Positions 1 through 8,124 are shown, counted from the stretch's first letter. The stretch: 40,360 bases of DNA from Burkholderiales bacterium (GCA_028868305.1 JAGWUS010000034.1:1-40360); one strand, 5' to 3'. Program-made: numbers and translations. Notes: a model not told the origin generated them from the letters alone.

Positions 1-842
1 CGCTGCTCCACGATGAACTCCACGGTCCCGGCACCCACATAGTTCACCGCGCGGGCAGCAGCCACTGCGGCCAGGCCCATCTGGACGCGCATCTCGGGCG
101 TCATGCCCGGCGCAGGCGCTTCTTCCAGCACCTTCTGGTGGCGACGCTGCACCGAGCAGTCACGCTCGAACAGGTAGACATAGTTGCCCAGGGTGTCGCC
201 AAACACCTGGATCTCGATATGGCGGGGGCGCTGCACATACTTTTCGATCAGCACCGCATCGTCGCCAAAACTGTTGATGGCTTCGCGCTTGCACGAGGCC
301 AGGGCGGCTGCAAAGTCCTCGGCCTTGTCCACCGCACGCATGCCCTTGCCACCACCGCCGGCACTGGCCTTGATCAGCACCGGATAGCCAATACGGTCCG
401 CCTCGGCCTGCAGCAGCGTTGCGTCCTGGTTGGCGCCGTGGTAACCCGGCACCAGTGGCACGCCGGCTTTTTCCATCAGCTGCTTGGACTCGGCCTTGAG
501 GCCCATGTCCTTGATGGCGGACGGCGGGGGGCCGATGAACACCAGTCCGGCATTGGCGCAGGTCCGCGCAAACTCTTCGTTTTCACTCAGAAAGCCGTAG
601 CCGGGATGGATGGCCTGGGCCCCGGTGGCCTTGGCGGCTTCGATGATTTTTTCCCAGCGCAGGTAGCTGTCCTTGGGGGCGCTGCCACCAATATGGATGG
701 CTTCGTCGCATGCGGCGACGTGCTTGGCATTGGCGTCTGCATCGGAATAGACCGCGACTGTTTTAATGGCCAGGCGCGCTGCGGTGGCGGCGACGCGGCA
801 GGCAATTTCACCGCGATTGGCGATCAGAATTTTGTTAAACAT
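1..842 (-). CDS. liuD: Methylcrotonyl-CoA carboxylase biotin-carboxylase subunit, N-terminal part (cut by window edge)
   Basis: This is the biotin-carboxylase half of an acyl-CoA carboxylase; with LiuB beside it the likely substrate is 3-methylcrotonyl-CoA in leucine breakdown. About 280 codons are visible and the frame runs off the left edge, so the rest of the ATP-grasp domain and the biotinyl domain are not seen. The protein opens [16 protein letters not shown], the family signature, followed by [10 protein letters not shown] and the glycine-rich ATP loop [11 protein letters not shown] near residue 164. The ATG overlaps the end of the DUF4126 gene by 8 nt, so liuB, DUF4126 and liuD are probably one transcript. 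Seen: family signature. Inferred: methylcrotonyl rather than propionyl or acetyl substrate, from neighbours. Confidence 0.93.
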   Translation of the reverse strand, partial: MFNKILIANRGEIACRVAATAARLAIKTVAVYSDADANAKHVAACDEAIHIGGSAPKDSYLRWEKIIEAAKATGAQAIHPGYGFLSENEEFARTCANAGLVFIGPPPSAIKDMGLKAESKQLMEKAGVPLVPGYHGANQDATLLQAEADRIGYPVLIKASAGGGGKGMRAVDKAEDFAAALASCKREAINSFGDDAVLIEKYVQRPRHIEIQVFGDTLGNYVYLFERDCSVQRRHQKVLEEAPAPGMTPEMRVQMGLAAVAAARAVNYVGAGTVEFIVEQ

Positions 843-1512
843 GGGGAGTGTCTCCAGAGGAATTCTTGGAAAAGCGGAATGCGGGCGGTGCACCGGGATC
901 GGGCATGCCGCTGAAAATTCGGGTGAGGCGTGAAAACAGGGTGCGCAGGTAACGCCAGCAGGTGCGGATCAGCCACACACTGACGACCAGCAGCACGACC
1001 AACACCGCAGCAAAGACCAGCGGATGGGTCACCGAAAGCCACAGCGCCAGCGGCACCGCGCCATCTTCCACCAGTGAGGCACCGATGTTGGTAAAGGGTT
1101 CCGGCGAAGTGTTGATGGCCGCGCGACTGGTGGTCTTGGCGACATGGCTGGTCGCTGCCAGTGAGCCGCCCAATACGGCGGCCACCAGCCCCATCACCGC
1201 ACTATCAGCACCAAACACACCGGCAGCCAGTGCCGCGCCCGCGGGGATGCGGATGACGGTGTGCACCATGTCCCACAGCGAGTCCAGCCCTGGAACCTTG
1301 TCGGCAAAAAACTCGACGAACACCATGAAACCACTGGCACCCAGCACGACCGGGTGGGCCAGCAGGCGCAAGCCCATCGGCAGGTCCACCCAGCCCATGA
1401 AACCGGCCCAACCGGTGAGCAGAATCACCAGGTACAGGCGCACACCGCTGGCCCACCCCAGTGCACCTGCCAGGGCGATAAGTTGTACGGTATCAAGGCT
1501 TTGCAGATTCAT
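835..1512 (-). CDS. DUF4126 domain membrane protein
   Basis: A 225-residue hydrophobic protein with several membrane segments and small-residue-rich stretches such as [21 protein letters not shown], followed by [21 protein letters not shown] recognise this as the DUF4126 family, whose function is unknown. The start [20 protein letters not shown] is preferred over an upstream in-frame ATG because the upstream one lies inside liuB. It sits 13 nt after liuB and overlaps liuD by 8 nt, so it is translated between two subunits of one enzyme. Nothing in the sequence shows a catalytic role. A transport or membrane-organising role for the leucine pathway would be guesswork. Confidence 0.8.
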   Translation of the reverse strand: MNLQSLDTVQLIALAGALGWASGVRLYLVILLTGWAGFMGWVDLPMGLRLLAHPVVLGASGFMVFVEFFADKVPGLDSLWDMVHTVIRIPAGAALAAGVFGADSAVMGLVAAVLGGSLAATSHVAKTTSRAAINTSPEPFTNIGASLVEDGAVPLALWLSVTHPLVFAAVLVVLLVVSVWLIRTCWRYLRTLFSRLTRIFSGMPDPGAPPAFRFSKNSSGDTPHV

Positions 1513-1525
1513 GGCGTGCTGTCCT

Positions 1526-3148
1526 TTACATGCGGAACACGCCGAACTTGGTGTCCGGGATGGGGGCATTCAACGAAGCAGAGAGGCCCAACGCCAGCAC
1601 GCGGCGGGTGTCGGCGGGGTCGATAATGCCGTCGTCCCACAAACGGGCTGTCGCGTAGTAGGGGTGGCCTTGCACTTCGTACTGTTGCCGGATGGGGGCC
1701 TTGAAGGCGTCCTCTTCGTCCGCACTCCAGCTGCCGCCCTTGGCTTCAATGCCGTCTCGGCGCACCGTGGCCAGCACGCTGGCGGCCTGCTCGCCGCCCA
1801 TGACCGAGATGCGCGCGTTGGGCCACATCCAGAGGAAACGTGGGCTGTAGGCCCGGCCGCACATGCCGTAGTTGCCTGCGCCAAAGCTACCGCCAATGAT
1901 GATGGTGAACTTGGGCACCTGGGCGGTGGCAACGGCAGTCACCATCTTGGCGCCATTGCGGGCAATGCCTTCATTTTCGTATTTGCGGCCGACCATGAAG
2001 CCTGTGATGTTCTGCAAAAAGACCAGCGGAATCTTGCGCTGGCAGCACAACTCGATAAAGTGCGCACCCTTGAGGGCCGACTCGCTGAACAGAATGCCGT
2101 TGTTGGCAATGATGCCCACCGGCATGCCTTCGATATGCGCAAAGCCGGTAATGAGCGTGGTGCCAAAGCGTGGCTTGAACTCATGGAACTCGGAACCATC
2201 GACGATGCGGGCGATGATTTCGCGCACATCAAAGGGCTTTCGGGTGTCGGTGGGAATCAGTCCGTACAGCTCCTCTGCTGCATATTTAGGAGCTACCGGC
2301 GCTTGTGTGGTAGGGGCTAGCGGCTTCTTTTTATTCAAATGCGAAATAATTTCGCGTGCCAGCGAGAGCGCGTGCAGGTCGTTTTGCGCCAGGTGATCGG
2401 CCACGCCAGAGAGGCGCGTGTGCACATCGCCACCGCCCAGGTCTTCGGCGGTCACCACCTCACCGGTAGCGGCCTTCACCAGCGGCGGGCCGCCCAGGAA
2501 AATGGTGCCCTGGTTCTTGACGATGATGGTCTCGTCGCTCATGGCCGGCACGTAGGCGCCGCCTGCGGTGCAACTGCCCATGACCACCGCGATCTGCGAG
2601 ATGCCCTGGGCACTCATGTTCGCCTGGTTGTAGAAGATGCGGCCAAAGTGTTCGCGGTCGGGAAACACCTCGTCCTGGTTGGGCAGGTTGGCACCGCCCG
2701 AATCCACCAGGTACACGCAGGTCAGGTTGTTTTGCGCTGCCACTTCCTGCGCACGCAGGTGCTTTTTGACCGACAGGGGATAGTAGGTGCCGCCCTTGAC
2801 GGTGGCGTCGTTGCACACGATCAGGCAGTCCACACCACTGATGCGGCCAATGCCGGCAATCACACCGGCGCAAGGCGCGCTATCAGAACCATCACGGTCC
2901 GGGTACATGGCCAATGCCGCCAGCGGCGACAGCTCCAGAAACGGCGTGCCGGGGTCCAGCAGCATGGCCACGCGGTCACGCGGCAACAGCTTGCCACGCG
3001 CGGTGTGCTTGGCGCGCGCGGCCTCACCGCCACCCATGGCGGCTTTGTCGATCTGTGCGTTCAGGTCCGTCACCAGTGTGCGCATGGCGGCTGCGTTGGC
3101 CTGGAAGTCGGCCGAGCGGGCGTTGAGTTTGGTCTCCAGAATGGGCAT
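1526..3148 (-). CDS. liuB: Methylcrotonyl-CoA carboxylase carboxyltransferase (beta) subunit
   Basis: The carboxyltransferase moves CO2 from carboxybiotin to 3-methylcrotonyl-CoA, giving 3-methylglutaconyl-CoA in leucine degradation. The 540 residues match the usual family length of about 535. The N-terminal lobe carries [30 protein letters not shown] and [16 protein letters not shown]; the C-terminal lobe carries [24 protein letters not shown] and [21 protein letters not shown], which separate the MCC beta group from propionyl-CoA carboxylase. The start [12 protein letters not shown] is preferred over one 20 codons upstream. Between the lobes, residues about 270-290 ([20 protein letters not shown]) are encoded by a copy of the ~65-bp repeat C, an in-frame insertion in the linker. 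First gene of the liuB-DUF4126-liuD run and divergent from the AraC-type regulator. No LiuR-type palindrome is visible upstream. Confidence 0.95.
   Translation of the reverse strand: MPILETKLNARSADFQANAAAMRTLVTDLNAQIDKAAMGGGEAARAKHTARGKLLPRDRVAMLLDPGTPFLELSPLAALAMYPDRDGSDSAPCAGVIAGIGRISGVDCLIVCNDATVKGGTYYPLSVKKHLRAQEVAAQNNLTCVYLVDSGGANLPNQDEVFPDREHFGRIFYNQANMSAQGISQIAVVMGSCTAGGAYVPAMSDETIIVKNQGTIFLGGPPLVKAATGEVVTAEDLGGGDVHTRLSGVADHLAQNDLHALSLAREIISHLNKKKPLAPTTQAPVAPKYAAEELYGLIPTDTRKPFDVREIIARIVDGSEFHEFKPRFGTTLITGFAHIEGMPVGIIANNGILFSESALKGAHFIELCCQRKIPLVFLQNITGFMVGRKYENEGIARNGAKMVTAVATAQVPKFTIIIGGSFGAGNYGMCGRAYSPRFLWMWPNARISVMGGEQAASVLATVRRDGIEAKGGSWSADEEDAFKAPIRQQYEVQGHPYYATARLWDDGIIDPADTRRVLALGLSASLNAPIPDTKFGVFRM
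2279..2340 (+). repeat. Repeat C copy 1, inside liuB
   Basis: A degenerate copy of the ~65-bp family whose shared parts run TGCTAT, A/T-rich spacer, TAGCTG, a G/C-rich middle, GGGGGC, then GGC and a T-run. Here it reads GGAGCTACCGGCGCTTGTG and then GGGGCTAGCGGCTTCTTTTT. It is read in frame by liuB on the opposite strand as [16 protein letters not shown]. Confidence 0.75.
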
Positions 3149-3269
3149 GGTCTGTGTCCGGTCAGGGTTGTCTGTGCAAACCCCATTTTGAACGGACCCG
3201 GCTTTCAATGGCAGGCCATCAAGGTTGCAAATCGTGCCACGTTACGAATTTCTGGCACACTCCCACGCC

Positions 3270-4388
3270 ATGGCTTCCCCTACCCCCGTCGCTGCAACGC
3301 CCATGGCATTTGTTCAAGCTATTCTTGGCGCTTACACGCGCTATGGCAAAGACCCTGCACTTGCATTGCAAATGGCACAGATTGCGCCAGAGGACGTGCT
3401 GCACCCCGGTGTGCGCATCACCGCCTGGCAAATGGAGCGCCTGTCCGAAACTGCGATGCGTGAACTCGATGACGAAGCCCTGGGCTGGTTCAGCCGCCGG
3501 CTGCCCTGGGGCAGCTACGGCATGCTGGCGCGTGCGTCCATCAGCGCGCCAACCCTGCGCCTGGCACTGTCCCGCTGGTGCCGGCACCACGGTCTGATTG
3601 CGCCGGACATTTCACTGACGCTGGAGGTGGCTGACGATGTCGCGACGATCCGCATCGCGGAGCACCCTGCAGTTCGGGCAGGCTGGGCGGCAGGGGATTC
3701 TGCTCCGTGTCCCCCGCCCGCGTTGCGGGCTCCTCCTTTACCTGCGCAGAATCCCCTGCCGCCCAGCCTGCCAACGCTCATGCGCGAGTTCTGCCTGGTG
3801 TCCGTATTACGCAATATCCATGGTTTGGCCTGCTGGCTGGTGGATTCGCGCATCCTGTTGCAGGCAGCGCAATTCCCCTTTGCCGCACCAGCGCACCAGA
3901 GCGCGTATGCCATCCTGTTTTCCGGACCGACCACATTTGGTGCAGACCACGCGGCCATCCACTTCGATGCCCGCTACCTGAGCCTGCCCTTGCGCCGAGA
4001 CGAAAAAGCACTGCAGCAAATGCTGCAGCATGCGCTGCCGCTTACTGTGCTGCAATACCGCCGCGACCGCTTGCTGGTACAGCGGGTGCGCCAGACCCTG
4101 GCAACCCACACCTGGCAGACCCACAGCGCCGAAGCACTGGCCACTCTGCTGCATGTCTCGCCACGCACCCTGCACCGCCAGCTGAAAGAAGAAGGCGCCA
4201 CCCTGCAGGGCCTCAAGGACGAGGTACGCCGTACCCGTGCCGTGGAACTGCTCAACCGCACCGAGCGACCCGTCAAACAGGTGGCAGAGGCCGCAGGTTT
4301 TCAGAACGAAAAAAGTTTTATCCGCGCCTTCAAGGGCTGGACAGGGGCGTCCCCTGCCGAGTTCCGGCGGCAATCCGCCGTGGTCTGA
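3270..4388 (+). CDS. AraC-family transcriptional regulator (PF12625-type N-terminal domain)
   Basis: A 372-residue regulator. The N-terminal ligand-sensing domain (residues about 10-240) has the arabinose-binding-like pattern ILGAYTRYGKDP and LPWGSYGMLARA typical of this AraC group. The C-terminal double helix-turn-helix (about 285-370) includes ALATLLHVSPRTLHRQLKEE and VAEAAGFQNEKSFIRAFKGW. The ATG chosen begins MASPTPVAATPMAF; an ATG 15 codons upstream is possible. Residues about 136-168 are an insertion encoded by palindromic element A (see repeat), placed just before the conserved LMREFCLVSVLRNIHG, so it may alter ligand sensing. It is divergent from liuB and is a candidate regulator of the liuB-DUF4126-liuD transcript; that role is inferred from position only. 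Confidence 0.88.
   Translation: MASPTPVAATPMAFVQAILGAYTRYGKDPALALQMAQIAPEDVLHPGVRITAWQMERLSETAMRELDDEALGWFSRRLPWGSYGMLARASISAPTLRLALSRWCRHHGLIAPDISLTLEVADDVATIRIAEHPAVRAGWAAGDSAPCPPPALRAPPLPAQNPLPPSLPTLMREFCLVSVLRNIHGLACWLVDSRILLQAAQFPFAAPAHQSAYAILFSGPTTFGADHAAIHFDARYLSLPLRRDEKALQQMLQHALPLTVLQYRRDRLLVQRVRQTLATHTWQTHSAEALATLLHVSPRTLHRQLKEEGATLQGLKDEVRRTRAVELLNRTERPVKQVAEAAGFQNEKSFIRAFKGWTGASPAEFRRQSAVV
3677..3772. repeat. Palindromic element A copy 1, inside the AraC-type gene
   Basis: Two 27-bp arms, 3677-3703 and 3746-3772, are perfect inverted repeats of each other. They enclose a 42-nt centre that itself folds as GCCCGC-GTT-GCGGGC. The 54-nt core from 3698 to 3751 (TTCTGCTCCGTGTCCCCCGC at its left end, TTTACCTGCGCAGAA at its right) matches the core of the copy in thiG at 50 of 54 positions, but the outer arms are unrelated to the arms of that copy. 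The host gene reads the core as APCPPPALRAPPLPAQ. Confidence 0.85.
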
Positions 4389-4408
4389 GTGGCGGCCCGG
4401 ATTGCAGC

Positions 4409-5419
4409 CTACTGCTGCACGACCCCGGCATAGATAAACACGCCGTAAGCACCCACCAGCACCACGCCCAGTGCCCGGGGCAAGCGCCCCATGAGCGCAA
4501 TAAACAGGAAGTGCAGTGCCGCCGCCCCCACAATGACATAGATGCCGATCTGAAAGAATCCGGGGATGGTGATCTTGTCGAACAGCGTGAAGAGGCCAAT
4601 GCACATGGGAATGCAAATATGGCCATCGCCCACCTGAGAACTGATCACGATGTCCTGCCGGCCAACGTAGCCGTAGTACAGCGCAATGAATGCGTTGGGC
4701 AACACCATTAGCGCCCCGCTGAGCCAGCCCAGGTCCTTCTCGCTGATATAAGGACTCTTCACAGTGGATACCCAGTGAACCAGGAAATCCACACTCACGT
4801 AAATGCCATAGGCGCCAGCGGCTATCAGCAGCAGATCGAACGCGATGGACCAGTGGAAACTGCGGTTCTTGCGCACATTGTTCTTGAGGATTTCAAACAC
4901 GTGCAGCACCTGCCAGAACACAAACAACCCGACCAGCACCAGCCCATCGTAGAAATCCAGCACCCCGTCTTTGGCCAGCGCCCACAGCGTGCCGGTGAAC
5001 AGGAACAGGGCAATCAGCGTAAACAGCAGCTCCAGGCGAAACAGCTTGTTCGCGGCAGGCAGTCCCTTTGTCATCTTCTTTGTTCTCGGCGTGCTTTTCT
5101 GGGCTGCGCTTGCGCCAAAAAGCAGCGTAGTCAAACCCAGGATCAGGGTCAGGTTGGTGACGTTGTTGACAATGCAGTTCTCCATCACCGTACTGCCCTT
5201 GCCACCCGAACGGCTCATGACAAAGGCAAAGATGAGGTTCGCAAACCCCGAGCAGTACGGCATGATCAACGTGCCCAGCACCGTGCCTTCAAAGCCTTTG
5301 CTCTCGATCGCCTGCAGCCGCCAGATCATGAGTGCAGAGGCCGCCATGAAAACGCCGATCTGCGCCAGCGGATTGGAAAGATAGGACACCAGGTGCTGGG
5401 GGTTGCTGAACACGTGCAC
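4409..5419 (-). CDS. Sodium/calcium exchanger family membrane protein
   Basis: A 336-residue (or slightly longer) polytopic inner-membrane protein with about ten hydrophobic segments. The first half has GTLIMPYCSGFANLIFAFVM followed by GKGSTVMENCIVNNVTNLTLILG, and the second half has GALMVLPNAFIALYYG with DGHICIPMCIGLFTLF, the two inverted alpha-repeats of the Na/Ca exchanger superfamily. The usual acidic residue of the first repeat (GSSLPE) is not obvious (LIMPYCSG), so the transported ion is uncertain. The start is unclear: no in-frame ATG exists before the GTG used here. The frame stays open upstream through LNALILGASLTFPSV, with a CTG at 5459-5461 preceded by GGTGGGG, so a non-standard start there is possible. 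Confidence 0.75.
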   Translation of the reverse strand: MHVFSNPQHLVSYLSNPLAQIGVFMAASALMIWRLQAIESKGFEGTVLGTLIMPYCSGFANLIFAFVMSRSGGKGSTVMENCIVNNVTNLTLILGLTTLLFGASAAQKSTPRTKKMTKGLPAANKLFRLELLFTLIALFLFTGTLWALAKDGVLDFYDGLVLVGLFVFWQVLHVFEILKNNVRKNRSFHWSIAFDLLLIAAGAYGIYVSVDFLVHWVSTVKSPYISEKDLGWLSGALMVLPNAFIALYYGYVGRQDIVISSQVGDGHICIPMCIGLFTLFDKITIPGFFQIGIYVIVGAAALHFLFIALMGRLPRALGVVLVGAYGVFIYAGVVQQ

Positions 5420-5522
5420 AGAGGGAAAAGTGAGGCTGGCGCCAAGGATAAGCGCATTCAGCGCCCCACCGTGGCCCGCAGCCGCTTATGTACACTGCCT
5501 TTTTTGTGAAAGATTCTGCTTC

Positions 5523-6065
5523 ATGACCATTTCGACGAGTCTCCCTGCTGACGCCATGGCCGAGCGCATCGTGCGCCATTTCCAGGCTGAAGGTTTTCCC
5601 GGTATCACCGAGGCCCTGCTGGTGCGCATCCAGCTGAAAAAAGGCGACCGGCCGGAAATCGAAGCGGCGTTTGACAAGGCCATGGACCGCGAAGCCACCC
5701 CGCCGGTGCACGATTATTTTGCGGTCCGGCTGCACGGCTTTTATTCTGAAATCCGCAGCCTGGGAGACGCCAAGGCAGCCTTTGCCAGCGACTTTGGCCG
5801 GAGCTTGCGCATTGAGGTGCCCAGCATCTACTTTGACGATGCACCGGTCATCGTGGATGACGCGCTGGCCACAGGCACCAAATACGACGCCATGCTCAAG
5901 TTGGGCAACAACACACTGGGCTACGCAATCGCCATTTTGCTGAACGACCCGAATTCATCGTTCTTCGAATACCTGGGCGCCCACGCCGGTTATGACTGGC
6001 AGCAGATCACCGGCAATCTGGGCGCCGCCGCCACGTCCTTTGCCCAGGAAGAAGACCTGCTCTGA
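5523..6065 (+). CDS. Hypothetical protein, 180 aa
   Basis: A soluble acidic protein that I do not recognise. It begins MTISTSLPADAMAERIVRHF and ends AQEEDLL, with no signal peptide, membrane segment or cysteine cluster. The body has a mixed alpha/beta look (SLRIEVPSIYFDDAPVIVDD, then TLGYAIAILLNDPN). The start was chosen because the upstream in-frame ATG would put a cysteine-rich, unlikely stretch at the N-terminus and would overlap the exchanger gene on the other strand. It is divergent from the exchanger gene across a short intergenic region; a decayed GST follows. Confidence 0.7.
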   Translation: MTISTSLPADAMAERIVRHFQAEGFPGITEALLVRIQLKKGDRPEIEAAFDKAMDREATPPVHDYFAVRLHGFYSEIRSLGDAKAAFASDFGRSLRIEVPSIYFDDAPVIVDDALATGTKYDAMLKLGNNTLGYAIAILLNDPNSSFFEYLGAHAGYDWQQITGNLGAAATSFAQEEDLL

Positions 6066-6107
6066 CCCGGACGCCCGGTATCGCCATGTGCCAGTACCTG
6101 GCCGCAC

Positions 6108-6394
6108 ATGAGGGACACCACCCTGACCTTCCCGCAGACACTGGTACTGCGCTATGCGCACTTCGAGCCCGAAGGACGCAAGCAGCCGCAGGTGGTGGAA
6201 GACTACTGTGGCTGGTTTCTGGCCCGCTCGCGTGCCGTGGATACAGTACTTCTGAGCCGGCGCAACAGTTTCCGCCTGCCGTCAGCGCCTACTGGGAACG
6301 CCTGCAGCAACGGTCAGCGTTTCAACGTGCCCTGGCCCTACAGCACCAGGCCCAGGGTGTACCCACCACCCCGGCGCCCGACACGCGCCTCTGA
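6108..6394 (+). pseudogene. Remnant of a glutathione S-transferase C-terminal domain
   Basis: One frame gives TFPQTLVLRYAHFEPEGRKQ and then VVEDYCGWFLARSRAVD. A second frame, joined after about position 6250, gives EPAQQFPPAVSAYWERL and then QQRSAFQRALALQHQAQ before a stop at 6392-6394. Both read like helices of the GST C-terminal domain, and the second is a very typical GST tail. The thioredoxin-like N-terminal domain is absent and part of the middle is missing, so this is a frameshifted and deleted leftover. It fills most of the 461-nt stretch without an intact gene before the toxin-antitoxin pair. The family call is from memory of GST sequences; a chance match is possible. Confidence 0.5.
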
Positions 6395-6404
6395 CCTCCA
6401 CAAT

Positions 6405-6470
6405 CGCTATCAAATTAGTAGCTGGCTGCGCACGGCCCGCAAGGGCTGTGGCTTCTTTTTGCCAAAATTC
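6405..6470 (+). repeat. Repeat C copy 2, upstream of the toxin-antitoxin pair
   Basis: Intergenic copy: CGCTATCAAATTAGTAGCTG, then GCTGCGCACGG and AAGGGCTGTGGCTTCTTTTT. The leading GCTAT/GTAGC can form a small stem. Same orientation as copy 3 on the other side of the toxin-antitoxin genes. Confidence 0.75.
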
Positions 6471-6487
6471 TCAAAAGACCAAATTAA

Positions 6488-6501
6488 GACTAAAATTAGT
6501 C
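6488..6501. promoter_or_regulatory. Small palindrome, probable antitoxin operator
   Basis: GACTAA and TTAGTC are exact inverted 6-mers around AA, in an A/T-rich patch 25 nt before the antitoxin ATG. Phd/YefM antitoxins usually bind such palindromes to repress their own operon, so this is the likely autoregulatory site; binding is inferred. Confidence 0.5.
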
Positions 6502-6526
6502 CCTGCCGCATTTCGAAAGTTCTGCC

Positions 6527-6799
6527 ATGAAACTGTCCACCCAGATCAAACCTATCAGCTACCTGAAAAGCCACACGGCCCAGATCGTCAGGGAACTGAG
6601 CGAAAGTCGTGAGCCGATGGTGATTACGCAGAATGGGGAAGCCACATTGGTCGTCATCGACGTCAAAAGCTACGAGGAACGCGAAAACACCCTGGCGCTG
6701 CTCAAGCTTCTGGCGTTGGGTAACCGCGAAATTGAGCAGCGGAAATTCCGGGATGCCGAAGAAGTATTTGCCAACCTGGACGCGGCAGACCAGCAATGA
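6527..6799 (+). CDS. Type II antitoxin, Phd/YefM family
   Basis: A 90-residue antitoxin. The N-terminal Phd/YefM fold is seen in ISYLKSHTAQIVRELSESRE followed by PMVITQNGEATLVVIDVKSYEE, which matches the DNA-binding domain closely. The C-terminal part (REIEQRKFRDAEEVFANLD) would wrap the toxin. Its stop overlaps the toxin start by 4 nt (ATGA), giving coupled translation. The palindrome just upstream is the likely operator. The pair is bracketed by two same-direction copies of repeat C, and the upstream flank is more A/T-rich than nearby genes, both suggestive of later acquisition. Confidence 0.9.
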   Translation: MKLSTQIKPISYLKSHTAQIVRELSESREPMVITQNGEATLVVIDVKSYEERENTLALLKLLALGNREIEQRKFRDAEEVFANLDAADQQ

Positions 6800-7113
6800 A
6801 GGTCGTTATTCTGGAGTCGGCAGAAGCCGACTTGCACGGGTTGCGACGCTATATCGTCAAAAACTTCTCCCTGGGTACCTGGCAAACCACTTTCGGCAAG
6901 ATCAAGGAATCCATTCGAGATCTGGCTGCGTTTCCCTATCAGGGGGCTATTCCCCCGGAACTGGAAGCCCTGCACCTCACGCAGTACCGACAGCTGCTGT
7001 CCGGGATGAACCGCATCATTTATGAGGTACGGGAAGACACTGTTTACATCCATATCGTGGTGGACAGCCGGCGGGATATGAAGGCTTTTTTAATGCAACG
7101 GCTGGTGCGGTAA
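6796..7113 (+). CDS. Type II toxin, RelE/ParE family
   Basis: A 105-residue toxin with the RelE/ParE fold: VVILESAEADLHGLRRYIVK at the N-terminus, then GAIPPELEALHLTQYRQLLS, and the closing strand NRIIYEVREDTVYIHIVVDSRRD. The tail VDSRRDMKAFLMQRL is typical of ParE-like toxins. Those closer to ParE poison gyrase and those closer to RelE cut mRNA; the sequence alone does not decide. It partners the Phd/YefM protein it overlaps. Confidence 0.9.
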   Translation: MKVVILESAEADLHGLRRYIVKNFSLGTWQTTFGKIKESIRDLAAFPYQGAIPPELEALHLTQYRQLLSGMNRIIYEVREDTVYIHIVVDSRRDMKAFLMQRLVR

Positions 7114-7172
7114 GCGCGCTGGCGGACCGACGCCATGCCCAAGTCAATCGGACTCCCCTGGATGGCAAAACC

Positions 7173-7236
7173 TGCTATTGAATAGATAGCTGGCTCTGCA
7201 CTGTGCACGGGGGCTGCAAGCCAATTTACTTGAAAT
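7173..7236 (+). repeat. Repeat C copy 3, downstream of the toxin gene and over the ychJ stop
   Basis: TGCTATTGAATAGATAGCTG is followed by GCACGGGGGCTGCAAGCCAA and TTGAAAT. It aligns closely with copy 6 in ygjP. GCTAT/ATAGC forms a stem. The right end includes the TAA stop of the convergent ychJ gene (7226-7228). Confidence 0.8.
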
Positions 7237-7636
7237 TTCCATCCACGTAGTACCAGCGCCCATCTTCCCGCACAAAGCGGCTTTGCTCATGCAGACGCAC
7301 CGCGCTGCTACCTGCAGGTTTGTGCCGTGCCACAAATTCCACCTCCGCATGGTCGGCATCCCGTGGCAGATGCTTGCGCACTTCCAGCCCCAGCCACTTC
7401 ACGCCCGCATCGAACGGCACTTGCTGCGGGCGTGTGCTGCCATGCCAGGTGGCCAGCAGATAGGCCTCCCGCTCCAGCACGAAAGCGCTGTAGCGTGAGC
7501 GCATTAGATGTTCGGCGTCGGGTGCGGCGGTGTCGGCGTCCAGGTAGCGGCCACAGCAATCGCCGTACCGCACCGGTCTGGATCTGGCATCAAGCCGCCC
7601 GCACGGGCAGGGGCTGTCCGGCGCGCAGAATTTCAT
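7226..7636 (-). CDS. YchJ-family protein with SEC-C-like zinc motif
   Basis: A 136-residue protein. The N-terminus has CPCGR..YGDCCGRY, the cysteine pattern of the SEC-C zinc-binding motif. It is followed by APDAEHLMRSRYSAFVLERE and a WHGSTRP segment typical of the YchJ/UPF0225 family; the fold ends in RFVREDGRWYYVDGNFK. The family is uncharacterised. The start MKFCAPDSPCPCG overlaps the rhodanese stop by 4 nt, so the two are co-translated. Repeat C copy 3 covers the stop codon. Confidence 0.88.
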   Translation of the reverse strand: MKFCAPDSPCPCGRLDARSRPVRYGDCCGRYLDADTAAPDAEHLMRSRYSAFVLEREAYLLATWHGSTRPQQVPFDAGVKWLGLEVRKHLPRDADHAEVEFVARHKPAGSSAVRLHEQSRFVREDGRWYYVDGNFK

Positions 7637-8058
7637 GCTGCCTTGTGGGGACGACGCGTTTTTTGCTGCTCCAGTGTTTCCGTGGGGGCGCTCTGCTTCA
7701 CCCATTCGGCCCAGCCCCCATCGATGTGCGACACATTGGTCATGCCCATGTCTTGCAAAGCCTTGGCGGCCAGCGCGCTGCGCCAGCCAGCGCCGCAGAA
7801 GAGGATGAATTCCTTGCTCTCGTCGGCAAACAGCTTCTTGTGGTACGGAGACTCCGGGTCCACCCAGAACTCCAGCATGCCGCGCGGCGCATGGAAGGCT
7901 CCCACTACGGTGCCATCGTTCAGTTCGCGGATGTCGCGGATATCCACAATCTGCACGTCAGGCGCGCCCAGGCGTGCCAGCACCTCGGGCACACTGTAGG
8001 TGGTGACCTGCGCCATAGCCTCGTCAACGAGGGCGCGAAAACCTTTGGTAATGGGCAT
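7633..8058 (-). CDS. Rhodanese-like sulfurtransferase
   Basis: A 141-residue single rhodanese domain. The active-site loop is FCGAGWRSALAA with the nucleophile Cys88, and it ends in HIDGGWAEWVKQ, a common rhodanese tail; VQIVDIRDIREL is the conserved early strand. Such proteins carry persulfide sulfur, but the acceptor is unknown. I chose the ATG of MPITKGFRALV; a GTG 8 codons upstream is an alternative. It is paired with the YchJ gene and divergent from the Pat-like gene. Confidence 0.88.
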   Translation of the reverse strand: MPITKGFRALVDEAMAQVTTYSVPEVLARLGAPDVQIVDIRDIRELNDGTVVGAFHAPRGMLEFWVDPESPYHKKLFADESKEFILFCGAGWRSALAAKALQDMGMTNVSHIDGGWAEWVKQSAPTETLEQQKTRRPHKAA

Positions 8059-8124
8059 GGTTATTTCTTTCACATTCAACACTTAGACTCACAGCATAGC
8101 TAATCCCACAAGGCATCTTCATTC

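Noticed and set aside
962..2320. Long open frame of over 450 codons on the plus strand
   Set aside because: It lies opposite liuB and the DUF4126 gene, has no recognisable domain and is an effect of GC-rich coding on the other strand.
3220..3240. Possible sigma-54 promoter for liuB (TGGCACG..TTGC on the minus strand)
   Set aside because: The spacing between the GG and GC elements is 2 nt too short for a sigma-54 promoter.
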